From Nitrospirota bacterium (GTDB taxonomy: Bacteria > Nitrospirota > Nitrospiria > 2-01-FULL-66-17), in contig JACQCD010000132.1 of NCBI GenBank assembly GCA_016201825.1, positions 1-43,027 of the forward strand: a stretch of DNA of 43,027 bases. The letters run 5' to 3'. The notes below the pieces were generated by a model. The model was not told the origin of the DNA and searched no databases. It was given only the letters and a program-made list of their open reading frames with translations. This document shows, in pieces, positions 25,165-32,719 of the stretch (its first letter is position 1; the number at the start of each line of letters is the position of its first letter). Made by a program: the position numbers and the translations under genes.

Positions 25165-26187
25165 ATGCTCCCCACCGGGCTCGTCAGCGATCCGGGCTAC
25201 TTAGAACACGACACCGGGCCTTCGCACCCCGAGTCTCCACAGCGGCTGAATGCTATCCTGCGCCGTCTTCATGCCGCAGAGTACCGAGACCGACTCTCCC
25301 TCATCACCGCCCCGCTCGTCGACCGGACGTGGCTCGAAACCGTGCACACGCCCCGCCATATCGACGGGATCGCGCGGGCGATCCCGTCGTCGGGCCTCGC
25401 CTACCTTGACGCTGACACCCCGGTGTCGCCGGGCTCGTACCGCGCGGCGCTCAAGGCGGTCGGGGGCACGCTGGCCGCAATCGACGCGGTCATGACCGCT
25501 CAGGTCGCCAACGCGTTCTGCGCCGTGCGCCCTCCCGGCCACCACGCCGAGCCGTCGCGGGCGATGGGCTTTTGCCTCTTCAACAACGTGGCGGTGGGCG
25601 CGCGCTATGCCCAGCGCCGCTGGGGCCTCGCCCGCGTCCTCATTCTCGACTGGGATGTCCACCACGGCAACGGCACGCAGGCGGCGTTCTACGACGATCC
25701 CACCGTGCTGTACGTGAGTCTTCACCAGTACCCGTGGTATCCGGGTAGCGGCAGCCGGGGTGAGGTGGGCGAGGGGCCGGGCGAGGGGTTCACCCTGAAC
25801 GTGCCGCTGCCCGCGGGCCGCGGCGACGACGACTATCTTCGGGCGTTCGACGCCCAGATCGCGCCGGCGGTCCGCGCGTTCGCGCCGGACTTCATCCTGA
25901 TCTCGGCGGGATTCGATGCCCACCGCGACGATCCGCTGGCGGGCATGCGCGTGACCGAAGAGGGCTTCGCCGCGATGACGCGCCTGGCCGCGTCGTGGGC
26001 CGCGGACTCGTGCGAGGGGCGCCTCGTGTCGTGCCTGGAGGGCGGCTACGATCTCGACGCGCTGGGCCGATCCGTCGAGGCCCACGTCGCGGAGTTGGTT
26101 CGGACGGGCGCCCGACGAAACGGTCAACACCGTAATGGAAGCTCCCTGCAGCAAGCTGCAGGGAATCTTCGAAGTACAAGGAAGTAA
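25165..26187 (+). CDS. Histone deacetylase family protein (acetylpolyamine amidohydrolase-like)
   Basis: 340 residues of the arginase/deacetylase fold. The N-terminus YLEHDTGPSHPESPQRL is typical of bacterial class II HDAC-like enzymes. The tandem His pair is in RPPGHHAEPSRAMGFCLFNN, zinc ligands in LDWDVHHGNGTQ and SAGFDAHRDDPLAGM, and the Gly-rich loop in CLEGGYDLDAL. Bacterial relatives deacetylate acetylpolyamines or acetylated lysines (AcuC-like). Start ATG at 25165 from the adjacent leaderless promoter. The final residues (NGSSLQQAAGNLRSTRK) are encoded by a REP-like palindrome, so the original C-terminus was replaced by repeat DNA. Confidence 0.88.
   Translation: MLPTGLVSDPGYLEHDTGPSHPESPQRLNAILRRLHAAEYRDRLSLITAPLVDRTWLETVHTPRHIDGIARAIPSSGLAYLDADTPVSPGSYRAALKAVGGTLAAIDAVMTAQVANAFCAVRPPGHHAEPSRAMGFCLFNNVAVGARYAQRRWGLARVLILDWDVHHGNGTQAAFYDDPTVLYVSLHQYPWYPGSGSRGEVGEGPGEGFTLNVPLPAGRGDDDYLRAFDAQIAPAVRAFAPDFILISAGFDAHRDDPLAGMRVTEEGFAAMTRLAASWAADSCEGRLVSCLEGGYDLDALGRSVEAHVAELVRTGARRNGQHRNGSSLQQAAGNLRSTRK
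26144..26163. repeat. REP-like palindrome inside the 3' end of the HDAC-like gene
   Basis: CCCTGCAG-CAAG-CTGCAGGG: 8-bp perfect arms and a 4-nt loop, followed by AATCTTCGAAG. It is translated as the C-terminal SLQQAAGN of the HDAC-like protein. A diverged sister copy lies 60 bp downstream. Confidence 0.6.
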
Positions 26188-26210
26188 AGAAGCACAATTT
26201 CCATGTTGCT

Positions 26211-26240
26211 CGCTTACCCCGCAGTAAGCTGCGAGGAATG
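26211..26240. repeat. Second REP-like palindrome, diverged copy
   Basis: CCCCGCAG-TAAG-CTGCGAGG followed by AATGCGC matches the layout of the palindrome at 26144 (CCCTGCAG-CAAG-CTGCAGGG-AATCTTC) with several changes, between the HDAC-like gene and the zinc-ribbon gene. Confidence 0.45.
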
Positions 26241-26285
26241 CGCTCGCAATGCACTTTCGGCATTATCCACCGTAGAGGAGGCCTC

Positions 26286-26603
26286 ATGAGTTCAGATCTT
26301 CAGGACAAGGGGTACAACAAGGAAGAGGAATACTTTTACAAACAGAACAAGGAACTCATCGAAAAACGCCGCAAGGAACTCGATGCCCAACGGAAGGAAC
26401 AGGAGAGCCACCACGCGGGCGCCCATTGGATGAGGTGCCCGAAGTGCGGAGGCCCCATGAGCGAGATCGCCCTGCAAGGCATCAAGGTCGATCAGTGCGG
26501 CGCGTGCGGGGGGATTTATTTCGACCGCGGCGAACTCGAACTCCTCTTGGAAAGTCGCGAACAGAAGGGATTTCTGGGGGGCCTAAAATCCCTCTTTAAA
26601 TGA
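26286..26603 (+). CDS. Zinc-ribbon (zf-TFIIB type) small protein
   Basis: 105 residues. A charged, helical N-terminal half (KGYNKEEEYFYKQNKELIEKRRKE...) is followed by a TFIIB-type zinc ribbon with CPKCGGPM and CGACGGIYFDRGELELLLE, giving four cysteines in two CxxC pairs. Proteins of this type are widespread in bacteria; a role in binding nucleic acid or other proteins is assumed but not shown. The start ATG at 26286 follows AGAGGAGG. The downstream hairpin at 26614-26642 probably ends the transcript. Confidence 0.75.
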   Translation: MSSDLQDKGYNKEEEYFYKQNKELIEKRRKELDAQRKEQESHHAGAHWMRCPKCGGPMSEIALQGIKVDQCGACGGIYFDRGELELLLESREQKGFLGGLKSLFK

Positions 26604-26613
26604 CGTCACACAC

Positions 26614-26642
26614 GTAGGGGCGGGCTTGAAACCCGCCCCTAC
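26614..26642. terminator. Strong hairpin between convergent genes
   Basis: GTAGGGGCGGG, loop CTTGAAA, CCCGCCCCTAC: an 11-bp perfect stem between the convergent zinc-ribbon and parvulin genes. The right arm is repeated once more (CCCGCCCCTACTTCA at 26632 and 26647). There is no long T-run, so bidirectional termination is probable but not certain. The sequence also resembles a dispersed bacterial repeat. Confidence 0.5.
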
Positions 26643-26653
26643 TTCACCCGCCC

Positions 26654-27448
26654 CTACTTCACCCCGTCCTTATTCATCACGATCTTGGCGGCGCTCTTGA
26701 GCGTATCCACCCGGTTGTTGAGCACGGCGCGCTTGATCCCGTTCATCGCCTGCGGGTCCAGCTTGTCCAACGGGTCGGCCTCCTTGATCTCCTCGACTTT
26801 GATGATGTGGTAGCCAAACTCGGACTTCACCGGGTCGCTGATCTCCTTGACCTTCATCGCGAACGCTTTATCCGCGAAGGGTTTGACCATCTGGTCCTTG
26901 GTGAAAAACCCGAGATCGCCGCCGTTTTCCTTGGCCGAAGGATCGGTCGACGTTTCCTTGGCCACCGCGGCGAAATCGGCGCCCTTCTTCGTCACGCGCT
27001 TCTTCACGTCCTTCGCCTGATCTTCGGTCTCCACCAGAATATGGCTGGCCTTCACCTGCCGGAAATCGGCTTTATGGGCAGTGTAGTATTCCTTCACTTT
27101 CGCGTCGCTGACGTCTTCCGCCACCAGTTTCTGCATCAAGGCTTCGATCAGAATCTGCCGCCTGGCGTCCGTCAGACGGTTTTGAACCGCGGCATCCTTC
27201 TCAAGCCCCACCCGTTGGCTCTCCTGAAACAACACCTCCTGAGTCACGAGGCTGTCCAGCAACTGCTCCTTCCCCTCCGGACCCGCAAAACGCTCTTGCG
27301 CCTGCGGGGGCATGCCTTCCAGCGCCGACTGAAACGCTTCCCTGGTAATCGTCTGTCCATTGACCGTCGCCAACTCGTCACCCGCCCAAGCCGGCACGAT
27401 CCCCAGTCCCGCCACCGCAGCCACCGCGACCATCCGCAAACCCCACAT
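26654..27448 (-). CDS. Parvulin-type peptidyl-prolyl isomerase, secreted
   Basis: 264 residues. An N-terminal signal peptide (about 1-22, hydrophobic core MVAVAAVAGLGIVPAWA) leads to a SurA/PrsA-like N-domain (ELATVNGQTITREAFQSAL). The parvulin domain runs from KASHILVETEDQAKDV to EFGYHIIKVEEI, with GGDLGFFTKDQM and the active-site His in ASHIL and YHIIK. It would act as a chaperone/isomerase for proteins crossing to the periplasm or outer membrane. The start ATG at 27448 follows AGGAGG. The frame is open further upstream, but that stretch is intergenic and overlaps nothing conserved. Confidence 0.9.
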   Translation of the reverse strand: MWGLRMVAVAAVAGLGIVPAWAGDELATVNGQTITREAFQSALEGMPPQAQERFAGPEGKEQLLDSLVTQEVLFQESQRVGLEKDAAVQNRLTDARRQILIEALMQKLVAEDVSDAKVKEYYTAHKADFRQVKASHILVETEDQAKDVKKRVTKKGADFAAVAKETSTDPSAKENGGDLGFFTKDQMVKPFADKAFAMKVKEISDPVKSEFGYHIIKVEEIKEADPLDKLDPQAMNGIKRAVLNNRVDTLKSAAKIVMNKDGVK

Positions 27449-27543
27449 GCTTCGTCCTCCTGTTTTTCTTAGTGTGGCGCAACGTAGGCGTCGTATCAGG
27501 CGCCAAGGCTGCGAAACCTCGTTGACATTCACAGGGTCTACGT

Positions 27544-28164
27544 TCACCCCATTTTCTTCATGCGAGAGGATTGCATCAACCCGTCCGCCTGTTCGGCGAC
27601 AAATCCGTCGTACCCGCGGCGCTCGGCCAGTTCCAATACCGTGAACGCCTCGCCGGCCCGGACTTCGGCCGCCGTGAAAATCTGGCGCAGCCGCGTGCCC
27701 CGCGCGCCGATGATCGCTCCCGAGAAGGGAACGCCGGCCCGTTCCATCTCGGCCTTGGCGGCGTCGATGTCCGGAACCAGAATCGCCACATGGTGCAACA
27801 CGCGATCGCCGAAGCGATCGACCCACGCCCGAAGCAAGCTCTCGCGGCCGCGGTCATCTTCATACGCTTGGTCGACGAAGATCGCCGGTCTTCCCTCCTT
27901 GCGATAGACCTTGGCCCACCACCCCTGATCGGGATATTCAACCAACTCGTCGCGATAACGATACCCCAGCGCCGTGAACTCGCTCGCGCGCTCGTCGACC
28001 CGATGGCAGCGGATCGCCATGTGATCGATGACCAGACGTCGGTCCGCTCGATTGGCAAGGTCCAACGCCGTTCGGGCGGCCTCGTTGTCGCGGAAGTAGT
28101 CGGTGATGAGCGCGGAAACGGTCGGCTCGTATCCGGCGACAAGATCGGCAACCGTAGCTGTCAT
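27544..28164 (-). CDS. VOC-superfamily protein (metal-dependent, dioxygenase-like)
   Basis: 206 residues. The two betaalphabetabetabeta modules of the vicinal-oxygen-chelate fold are suggested by DHMAIRCHRVDERASEFTALGY and by VLHHVAILVPDIDAAKAEMERAGV. Candidate ligands are the His of DHMAI, the His pair of LHHVAI and the Glu of FTVLELAER. The size and first motif recall relatives of the 2-oxoadipate dioxygenase HglS or hydroxyphenylpyruvate dioxygenases, but the match is loose. It lies 4 bp downstream of serB on the same strand and so belongs to the fabI-serB transcription unit. Confidence 0.65.
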   Translation of the reverse strand: MTATVADLVAGYEPTVSALITDYFRDNEAARTALDLANRADRRLVIDHMAIRCHRVDERASEFTALGYRYRDELVEYPDQGWWAKVYRKEGRPAIFVDQAYEDDRGRESLLRAWVDRFGDRVLHHVAILVPDIDAAKAEMERAGVPFSGAIIGARGTRLRQIFTAAEVRAGEAFTVLELAERRGYDGFVAEQADGLMQSSRMKKMG

Positions 28165-28168
28165 GGCG

Positions 28169-29089
28169 TCACACCGGCAATTCTGATTCGGAATATCCCA
28201 GCAAGAAAAGGACCGCGCTGAGATCGGGGACGCTGAGAGTCACCGGCGCCGCCTCACGAACCGTGGGCTTGGCGTTGTAGGCCACACCCAAGCCGGCCCG
28301 ATCGAGCATCAAGAGATCGTTGGCCCCGTCGCCGATGGCGATCACACGGTCCAGACCGGTCGCTTCTTTGCGCGCCAGCTCTTCGAGCAGCGCCGCCTTC
28401 CGACGACCATCCACGATCTCCCCGACCAGCCGCCCCGTGAGCCGGCCGTCTTCGACTTCGAGGTGGTTGGCATACGCGTACGCCAACCCCAGGCGCGCGG
28501 GAAGACGCTGCGTAAAATAGTCGAAACCCCCGCTCACCACCGCGACGGCGCAGCCGCCCCGTCGAAGGACCTCGATCAGAATGTCGGCACCGGGACTCAG
28601 CTCCGTGCGTTGCGCGACCTGTTCCAGGGCATCCACGGGAAGACCGCGCAGCAATCCGACGCGCTTTCGCAACGCGCCCACGAAATCCAGTTCGCCGTTC
28701 ATGGCGCGCCGGGTGATCGCGGCCACCGCCTCGCCCACCCCGGCCTCTTTCGCCAACTCGTCGATCCCTTCGCTCCGGACCAACGTCGAATCCATATCGA
28801 TGACCAAGAGCTTCCTCTCGCGCCGGGTTCCGTCGGCGGGCAGCACCGCCAGATCGACACCCAACTCCTGTTGAAGACCGCGCAGGCGCTTCGTGGTCGA
28901 GCGCCAATCGATCGGGACGGAGCTGGTCAGCGAATACTCAACGCCGTGGAGGCGTCTCGATGCGAGGGTACGCCCCGTCCCCAGACGCATCCCCTCGTCC
29001 GCCAGCCGACCCTCTACCCGAGCCATGACCTGAGAAGACAGTTCCGAACCGCTGAGACAGGTCAACACCACCGCGTCAGATCCCGCCAC
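28169..29089 (-). CDS. serB: Phosphoserine phosphatase
   Basis: 306 residues. The final step of serine synthesis, dephosphorylating O-phosphoserine. The N-terminal roughly 85 residues resemble an ACT-like regulatory domain. The HAD active site follows: D98-M-D100-S-T in LVIDMDSTLV, VVSGGFDYF (motif II), K in DGRRKAALL (motif III) and AIGDGANDLLML (motif IV). The start is a GTG at 29089, 9 bp after fabI, so translation from the fabI message is likely. Confidence 0.93.
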   Translation of the reverse strand: MAGSDAVVLTCLSGSELSSQVMARVEGRLADEGMRLGTGRTLASRRLHGVEYSLTSSVPIDWRSTTKRLRGLQQELGVDLAVLPADGTRRERKLLVIDMDSTLVRSEGIDELAKEAGVGEAVAAITRRAMNGELDFVGALRKRVGLLRGLPVDALEQVAQRTELSPGADILIEVLRRGGCAVAVVSGGFDYFTQRLPARLGLAYAYANHLEVEDGRLTGRLVGEIVDGRRKAALLEELARKEATGLDRVIAIGDGANDLLMLDRAGLGVAYNAKPTVREAAPVTLSVPDLSAVLFLLGYSESELPV

Positions 29090-29098
29090 GCCGCCCCG

Positions 29099-29869
29099 TC
29101 ACGCCCCCATCACGTGATAGCCGCAGTCGACGTACAGCACGTCACCCGTGACACCGGCGGACCAATCGCTACAGAGGTACAGCGCAGCGCCGCCGACGTC
29201 TTCAAGCGTGATGTTGCGCCGCAGCGGAGCCCGCTGTTCGGCCTGGTGGAGCATGTCTCTGAACTGGGCGATCCCCGCAGCGGCCAACGTCTTGATCGGT
29301 CCAGCCGAGATGGCGTTCACACGAATCCCATCGGGCCCCAGATCAGCCGCCAAGTAGCGCACGCTGGCCTCCAAGGCGGCTTTAGCGACTCCCATCACGT
29401 TATATTGAGGGATCACTTTCTCGGCGCCGTAAAACGACAGGGTCACCACACTCCCCCGTCGGCCCCGCATCAAGGGAGCCGCCGCGCGCGCCACGGCAAC
29501 CAGGGAATAGGCGCTGACGTCGAGCGCGACGCGAAATCCCTCGCGCGACGTATCGAGGTAGCGTCCTTTGAGATCGTCTCGGTTGGCGAACGCGAGGGAA
29601 TGAATCACAAAATCCAGTCCCCCGAACACCGACCCAGTCTCCTCAAACGTCCTGGCGATGTCCTCATCCCGCGTGACGTCACACGGCAAAATTAACTTTG
29701 AACCAAGGGACTCCGCCAGAGGACGAACCCGCTTCTCCATCATGTCCCCGGCATACGTAAAAGCAAGGCTTGCTCCCTCTTTATGGAGCGCTTGCGCGAT
29801 CCCCCACGCGATGCTTCGCTCGCTGGCCACGCCCAGGATGGCGCCGACTTTCCCCTCAAGAACTCCCAT
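29099..29869 (-). CDS. fabI: Enoyl-[acyl-carrier-protein] reductase (NADH), FabI
   Basis: About 256 residues. It catalyses the last reduction of each fatty-acid elongation cycle. Markers are [20 protein letters not shown] (FabI-type dinucleotide loop rather than a plain SDR GxxxGxG) and the catalytic pair Y156 and K163 in YNVMGVAK, at the same numbers as in E. coli FabI. The substrate side has SFYGAEK and the C-terminus [18 protein letters not shown]. The start ATG at 29869 follows GGGAGGG and begins at the conserved MGxLEGK. The promoter TTGAAA-17-TATCAT lies 25 bp upstream. Confidence 0.95.
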   Translation of the reverse strand: MGVLEGKVGAILGVASERSIAWGIAQALHKEGASLAFTYAGDMMEKRVRPLAESLGSKLILPCDVTRDEDIARTFEETGSVFGGLDFVIHSLAFANRDDLKGRYLDTSREGFRVALDVSAYSLVAVARAAAPLMRGRRGSVVTLSFYGAEKVIPQYNVMGVAKAALEASVRYLAADLGPDGIRVNAISAGPIKTLAAAGIAQFRDMLHQAEQRAPLRRNITLEDVGGAALYLCSDWSAGVTGDVLYVDCGYHVMGA

Positions 29870-29893
29870 CGCACCCTCCCGCATCGGTGCCCG

Positions 29894-29922
29894 ATGATAC
29901 CCGAACCCCAAGGCTTTTTCAA
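29894..29922 (-). promoter_or_regulatory. Promoter of fabI-serB
   Basis: TTGAAA (29922-29917), 17-bp spacer, TATCAT (29899-29894). A short leader of about 18 nt with GGGAGGG before the fabI ATG. Good sigma-70-type match by eye. Confidence 0.6.
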
Positions 29923-30046
29923 ACGAACCCGATGAAATCGCGGCAGATTGCCGGCAGCGCCCGTCTCCCGTTGCAACGACAACCGCCACAGCGTTGTGTT
30001 ATGATCGCCACGCATTCAACAATTGGTGAACCCGAGGCACGACGAG

Positions 30047-30391
30047 ATGACTCAAGAAACCTCAGAACAAGTCACGTCAAAAATCATCGACGCAAACGCC
30101 GGCAACACGTTTCAGATCACGCTGTGGGAAGACCGAACCGGTGGGCACAGTTGGGCCCCGCGATACGCCCCAGACGCCTTGGACCTGATCGATGATGAGT
30201 ACCGCCGCACGGTCAGTGTGGACACGGCCGATTTCGGCAAACGAGTCTTCACGTTTCTCGCTAAGACCCCGGGCGACCACTTCCTCGTGATGGAACACCG
30301 GGTGGGGTGGAAGTGTTCGGCCAACAACAGAAAGGATTACCTCATCAGGATCCATCCCCCCTCGGCGTCAGCCGGCCGCTCGCGTAATTGA
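30047..30391 (+). CDS. Chagasin-like (inhibitor I42) domain protein
   Basis: 114 residues. The order NTFQITLWEDRTGGHSWAP, LIDDEYRRTVS, GKRVFTFLAKTPGDHFLVMEHR and VGWK matches the chagasin immunoglobulin-like fold that inhibits papain-type cysteine proteases: a TTG-Y-SW-like loop (here RTGGHSW), then FxFxAxxPG and a final RxxW-type loop (here HRVGWK). No signal peptide is present, so it would be cytoplasmic, unlike most bacterial I42 proteins. No papain-like protease is encoded nearby. The ATG at 30047 is taken as start; the same frame is open from 30023. Confidence 0.65.
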   Translation: MTQETSEQVTSKIIDANAGNTFQITLWEDRTGGHSWAPRYAPDALDLIDDEYRRTVSVDTADFGKRVFTFLAKTPGDHFLVMEHRVGWKCSANNRKDYLIRIHPPSASAGRSRN

Positions 30392-30487
30392 TGAAACGGC
30401 GATCCGAGACAATCCTGGCCTCCACCGTGACGCAAGTCGACACACGAGCCTAGCGACCTCGCTGCACTCCCTTCGTCGCACTTTTCC

Positions 30488-30516
30488 TTGACAGTGAGAG
30501 GTATTTACCCTATAGT
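30488..30516 (+). promoter_or_regulatory. Promoter of the desaturase gene
   Basis: TTGACA (30488-30493), 17-bp spacer, TATAGT (30511-30516): near-consensus sigma-70 elements, followed by a leader of about 75 nt and CGGAGG before the ATG at 30598. Confidence 0.75.
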
Positions 30517-30597
30517 CGTTCAAATCGCCTGGACCACGTTTGACGGCGATGTGTCTTTAGGACTTTGTCTGTCCGAATAACCGGAGGCCTCAACACG

Positions 30598-31764
30598 ATG
30601 ACATCAGCAGCCACACCTACCACAGCCACGCAAACTTCCAAACCTCGTATTCCCTGGAAATCCCTCGATTTGGTGAACACTTTATTTCTAGTTGGAACAG
30701 CCGTTGTCGCGCTCGTCGGCGTCCCCATTCACCTCGCCACCCACGGTTTCTCGTGGCCCATCATGGGACTGTTTGCGTTCTACCTCGCGGCGACCGGCTT
30801 GTCGATCACCGGAGGCTACCACCGCCTCTTCTCGCACCAGGCCTTCCAAGCGATGGCTCCCGTCCGCGCGTTCTTTCTGATCTTTGGGGCCGCCGCATGC
30901 CAGAACTCCGCCCTCAAGTGGGCCTCGGATCATCGCGCCCACCATCTCAACGTGGATAAGGAGGGCGATCCTTATAACATCCGGAGAGGGTTTTTCTACG
31001 CGCACATCGGATGGGTCATGCTAAAGGAGTCGAGACCTCTCAAGAACGTCCAGGACTTACTGAAAGATCCGCTCGTTCGCTGGCAGAACCGATTTTACAC
31101 CGTCTTGGCCATCGGCGTCGGCGGCGTGATTCCTTTGCTCTTCGGATGGTGGGTGGGAGACGCGTGGGGAAGTTTTCTCCTCGTGGGCGTGGCTCGGACG
31201 GTGATCGTTCACCACTCGACGTTCCTCATCAACTCGCTCTGCCACTTCATGGGGCGCCAACCCTATTCGCTGAAAGACTCGTCGCGGGACAGCGCTGTGG
31301 TTGCCCTTTTGACCTACGGCGAGGGGTACCATAACTTTCACCATCAGTTTCAGTACGACTACCGGAACGGCATCCGCTGGTATCACTGGGACCCGACCAA
31401 GTGGCTGATCAAAACCCTCGCGCTGTGCGGATGGACCTCCCGCCTCCGAACGGCCCAAGACGCCCATATCTTTACGGCTCGGATCGAGATCCAGAAGACC
31501 TTGGCTCAGAAAAACCTCGAACAACGGCCTCGGGAATTCCGCGACGCGATGGAGCAAAAGCTCCACCTGGCGCACGAAGCGCTGGTCTCCGCCCGTATCA
31601 AGTGGGAACGGGTCAAGACCGATTATCGCGCCGCCAAGCGTTCGATGGACGCGAAACGCCGCTCGTTGGCTGCCACTCTCGAAGGGGAGCTGCTCGCCGC
31701 GCGAGCCCATTTTCTCCATGCCCAGACCTCGTGGTCGATGTTGATCGACCACACGAACGCCTAA
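30598..31764 (+). CDS. Acyl-CoA desaturase (delta-9 type) with helical C-terminal extension
   Basis: 388 residues, an integral-membrane di-iron fatty-acid desaturase. The histidine boxes are HRLFSH (75-80), HRAHH (112-116) and HNFHH (245-249), with NSLCHF (about 212) as the additional ligand region. Four hydrophobic segments lie at about 28-45, 53-70, 90-105 and 165-200. Such enzymes insert a cis double bond into acyl chains with O2 and a cytochrome or ferredoxin partner. The last roughly 100 residues (IEIQKTLAQKNLEQRPREF onwards) are charged and helical, probably coiled coil, and longer than a typical bacterial desaturase. Start ATG at 30598 after CGGAGG. Confidence 0.9.
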   Translation: MTSAATPTTATQTSKPRIPWKSLDLVNTLFLVGTAVVALVGVPIHLATHGFSWPIMGLFAFYLAATGLSITGGYHRLFSHQAFQAMAPVRAFFLIFGAAACQNSALKWASDHRAHHLNVDKEGDPYNIRRGFFYAHIGWVMLKESRPLKNVQDLLKDPLVRWQNRFYTVLAIGVGGVIPLLFGWWVGDAWGSFLLVGVARTVIVHHSTFLINSLCHFMGRQPYSLKDSSRDSAVVALLTYGEGYHNFHHQFQYDYRNGIRWYHWDPTKWLIKTLALCGWTSRLRTAQDAHIFTARIEIQKTLAQKNLEQRPREFRDAMEQKLHLAHEALVSARIKWERVKTDYRAAKRSMDAKRRSLAATLEGELLAARAHFLHAQTSWSMLIDHTNA

Positions 31765-31780
31765 GCCGTCGTTCCCCGCC

Positions 31781-32563
31781 TTAACCAGGCGGCACACCAT
31801 CCGCCCTCATCTCGCTCGACGAGGGCGCCGCGTCTTCGTCACGTCGTACGATCGCGTCCTGTGGCAATCGAGCCACGAGATCGGCGTGGGCCGCCTCCAG
31901 GTAGGACGCGGCTTTGGACTCCAGGGTCAACACCACGCGATACTCGGCCTGGGTAAACGTCGGATAGGAGCCCAGCAAGATGGCTGGGAATTTCGCCATC
32001 ACCTCGTAGAGGATCGAGGCGATCGGTTCCTCCCCGACCGCCAGGTAGATTTTCTTCATATAGAACGGCGTGTCGAGAAAACGCGACTTGATCGCGTTGA
32101 ACTTGCGCCGAAACACCTCTGGCACTCCGGGAAAGACGTACAGTTTCTCGACGACCACCACCGGAACCCTGAGGCCTGCCGCCGAAAGAAGCGTCGCCCC
32201 CTCCGGAATCTCGGCCAATCGAGCGAGGGCGCTGGGCGGGTGTTCTCCGTAGACCTCCTTCACCAGCGCCTCAAGCTCCGGATGCCGCACCACGGCTCGA
32301 CCAAGGCCGTGCGCGATTCCCGCGATCGTGACGTCGTCGTGGGTGGGCCCCACGCCGCCGGTGGTGACGATGAGATCGGATCGTTGCCAGGCCTCGCGGA
32401 CGGCTTCTCCGATCGCCTCAACCTCGTCGGGGAGGACGACCACCCGGCGAAGATCGACGCCCAGCGCGCGAAACTCTCGGGAGAGAAAACCCGAGTGCTC
32501 GTCGGCCACCTTCCCCGATAAGATCTCGTTCCCGATAATCAGAATCTCGGCCCGTCTCGTCAT
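31781..32563 (-). CDS. CinA N-terminal / molybdopterin-binding (MoCF) domain protein
   Basis: 260 residues with the MoCF-biosynthesis fold: AEILIIGNEILSGKVADEHS, then LIVTTGGVGPTHDDVTIAGIAHGLG with the GGxGPTxDD signature, and YVFPGVPEVFRRKF. The C-terminal nicotinamide-nucleotide-amidase domain of full CinA is absent, as in many stand-alone homologues annotated as competence/damage-inducible protein A. A related domain in other organisms acts as ADP-ribose or CoA pyrophosphatase, so the activity is uncertain. Convergent with the desaturase; divergent from glutamate dehydrogenase. Confidence 0.85.
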   Translation of the reverse strand: MTRRAEILIIGNEILSGKVADEHSGFLSREFRALGVDLRRVVVLPDEVEAIGEAVREAWQRSDLIVTTGGVGPTHDDVTIAGIAHGLGRAVVRHPELEALVKEVYGEHPPSALARLAEIPEGATLLSAAGLRVPVVVVEKLYVFPGVPEVFRRKFNAIKSRFLDTPFYMKKIYLAVGEEPIASILYEVMAKFPAILLGSYPTFTQAEYRVVLTLESKAASYLEAAHADLVARLPQDAIVRRDEDAAPSSSEMRADGVPPG

Positions 32564-32651
32564 CGCAAGCGCTCGGTGGCCACGGCGAGCTAGTCTAGCA
32601 CCTTCGTCTCGCGGCGGACAAGGACCGGTGCCGAGTGGCCGCAGTGTCGTT

Positions 32652-32660
32652 TGCTATACT
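32652..32660 (+). promoter_or_regulatory. Extended -10 promoter of glutamate dehydrogenase
   Basis: TGCTATACT gives a TG extension plus TATACT. No clear -35 is seen, as allowed for extended -10 promoters. The leader to the ATG at 32720 is about 55 nt and contains GGAGGAGG. Confidence 0.45.
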
Positions 32661-32719
32661 CAATCCGTATCCGGCCCGGTGCCCAGGTGGGCGCTTTACA
32701 GAGCGGAGGAGGACCCCCG

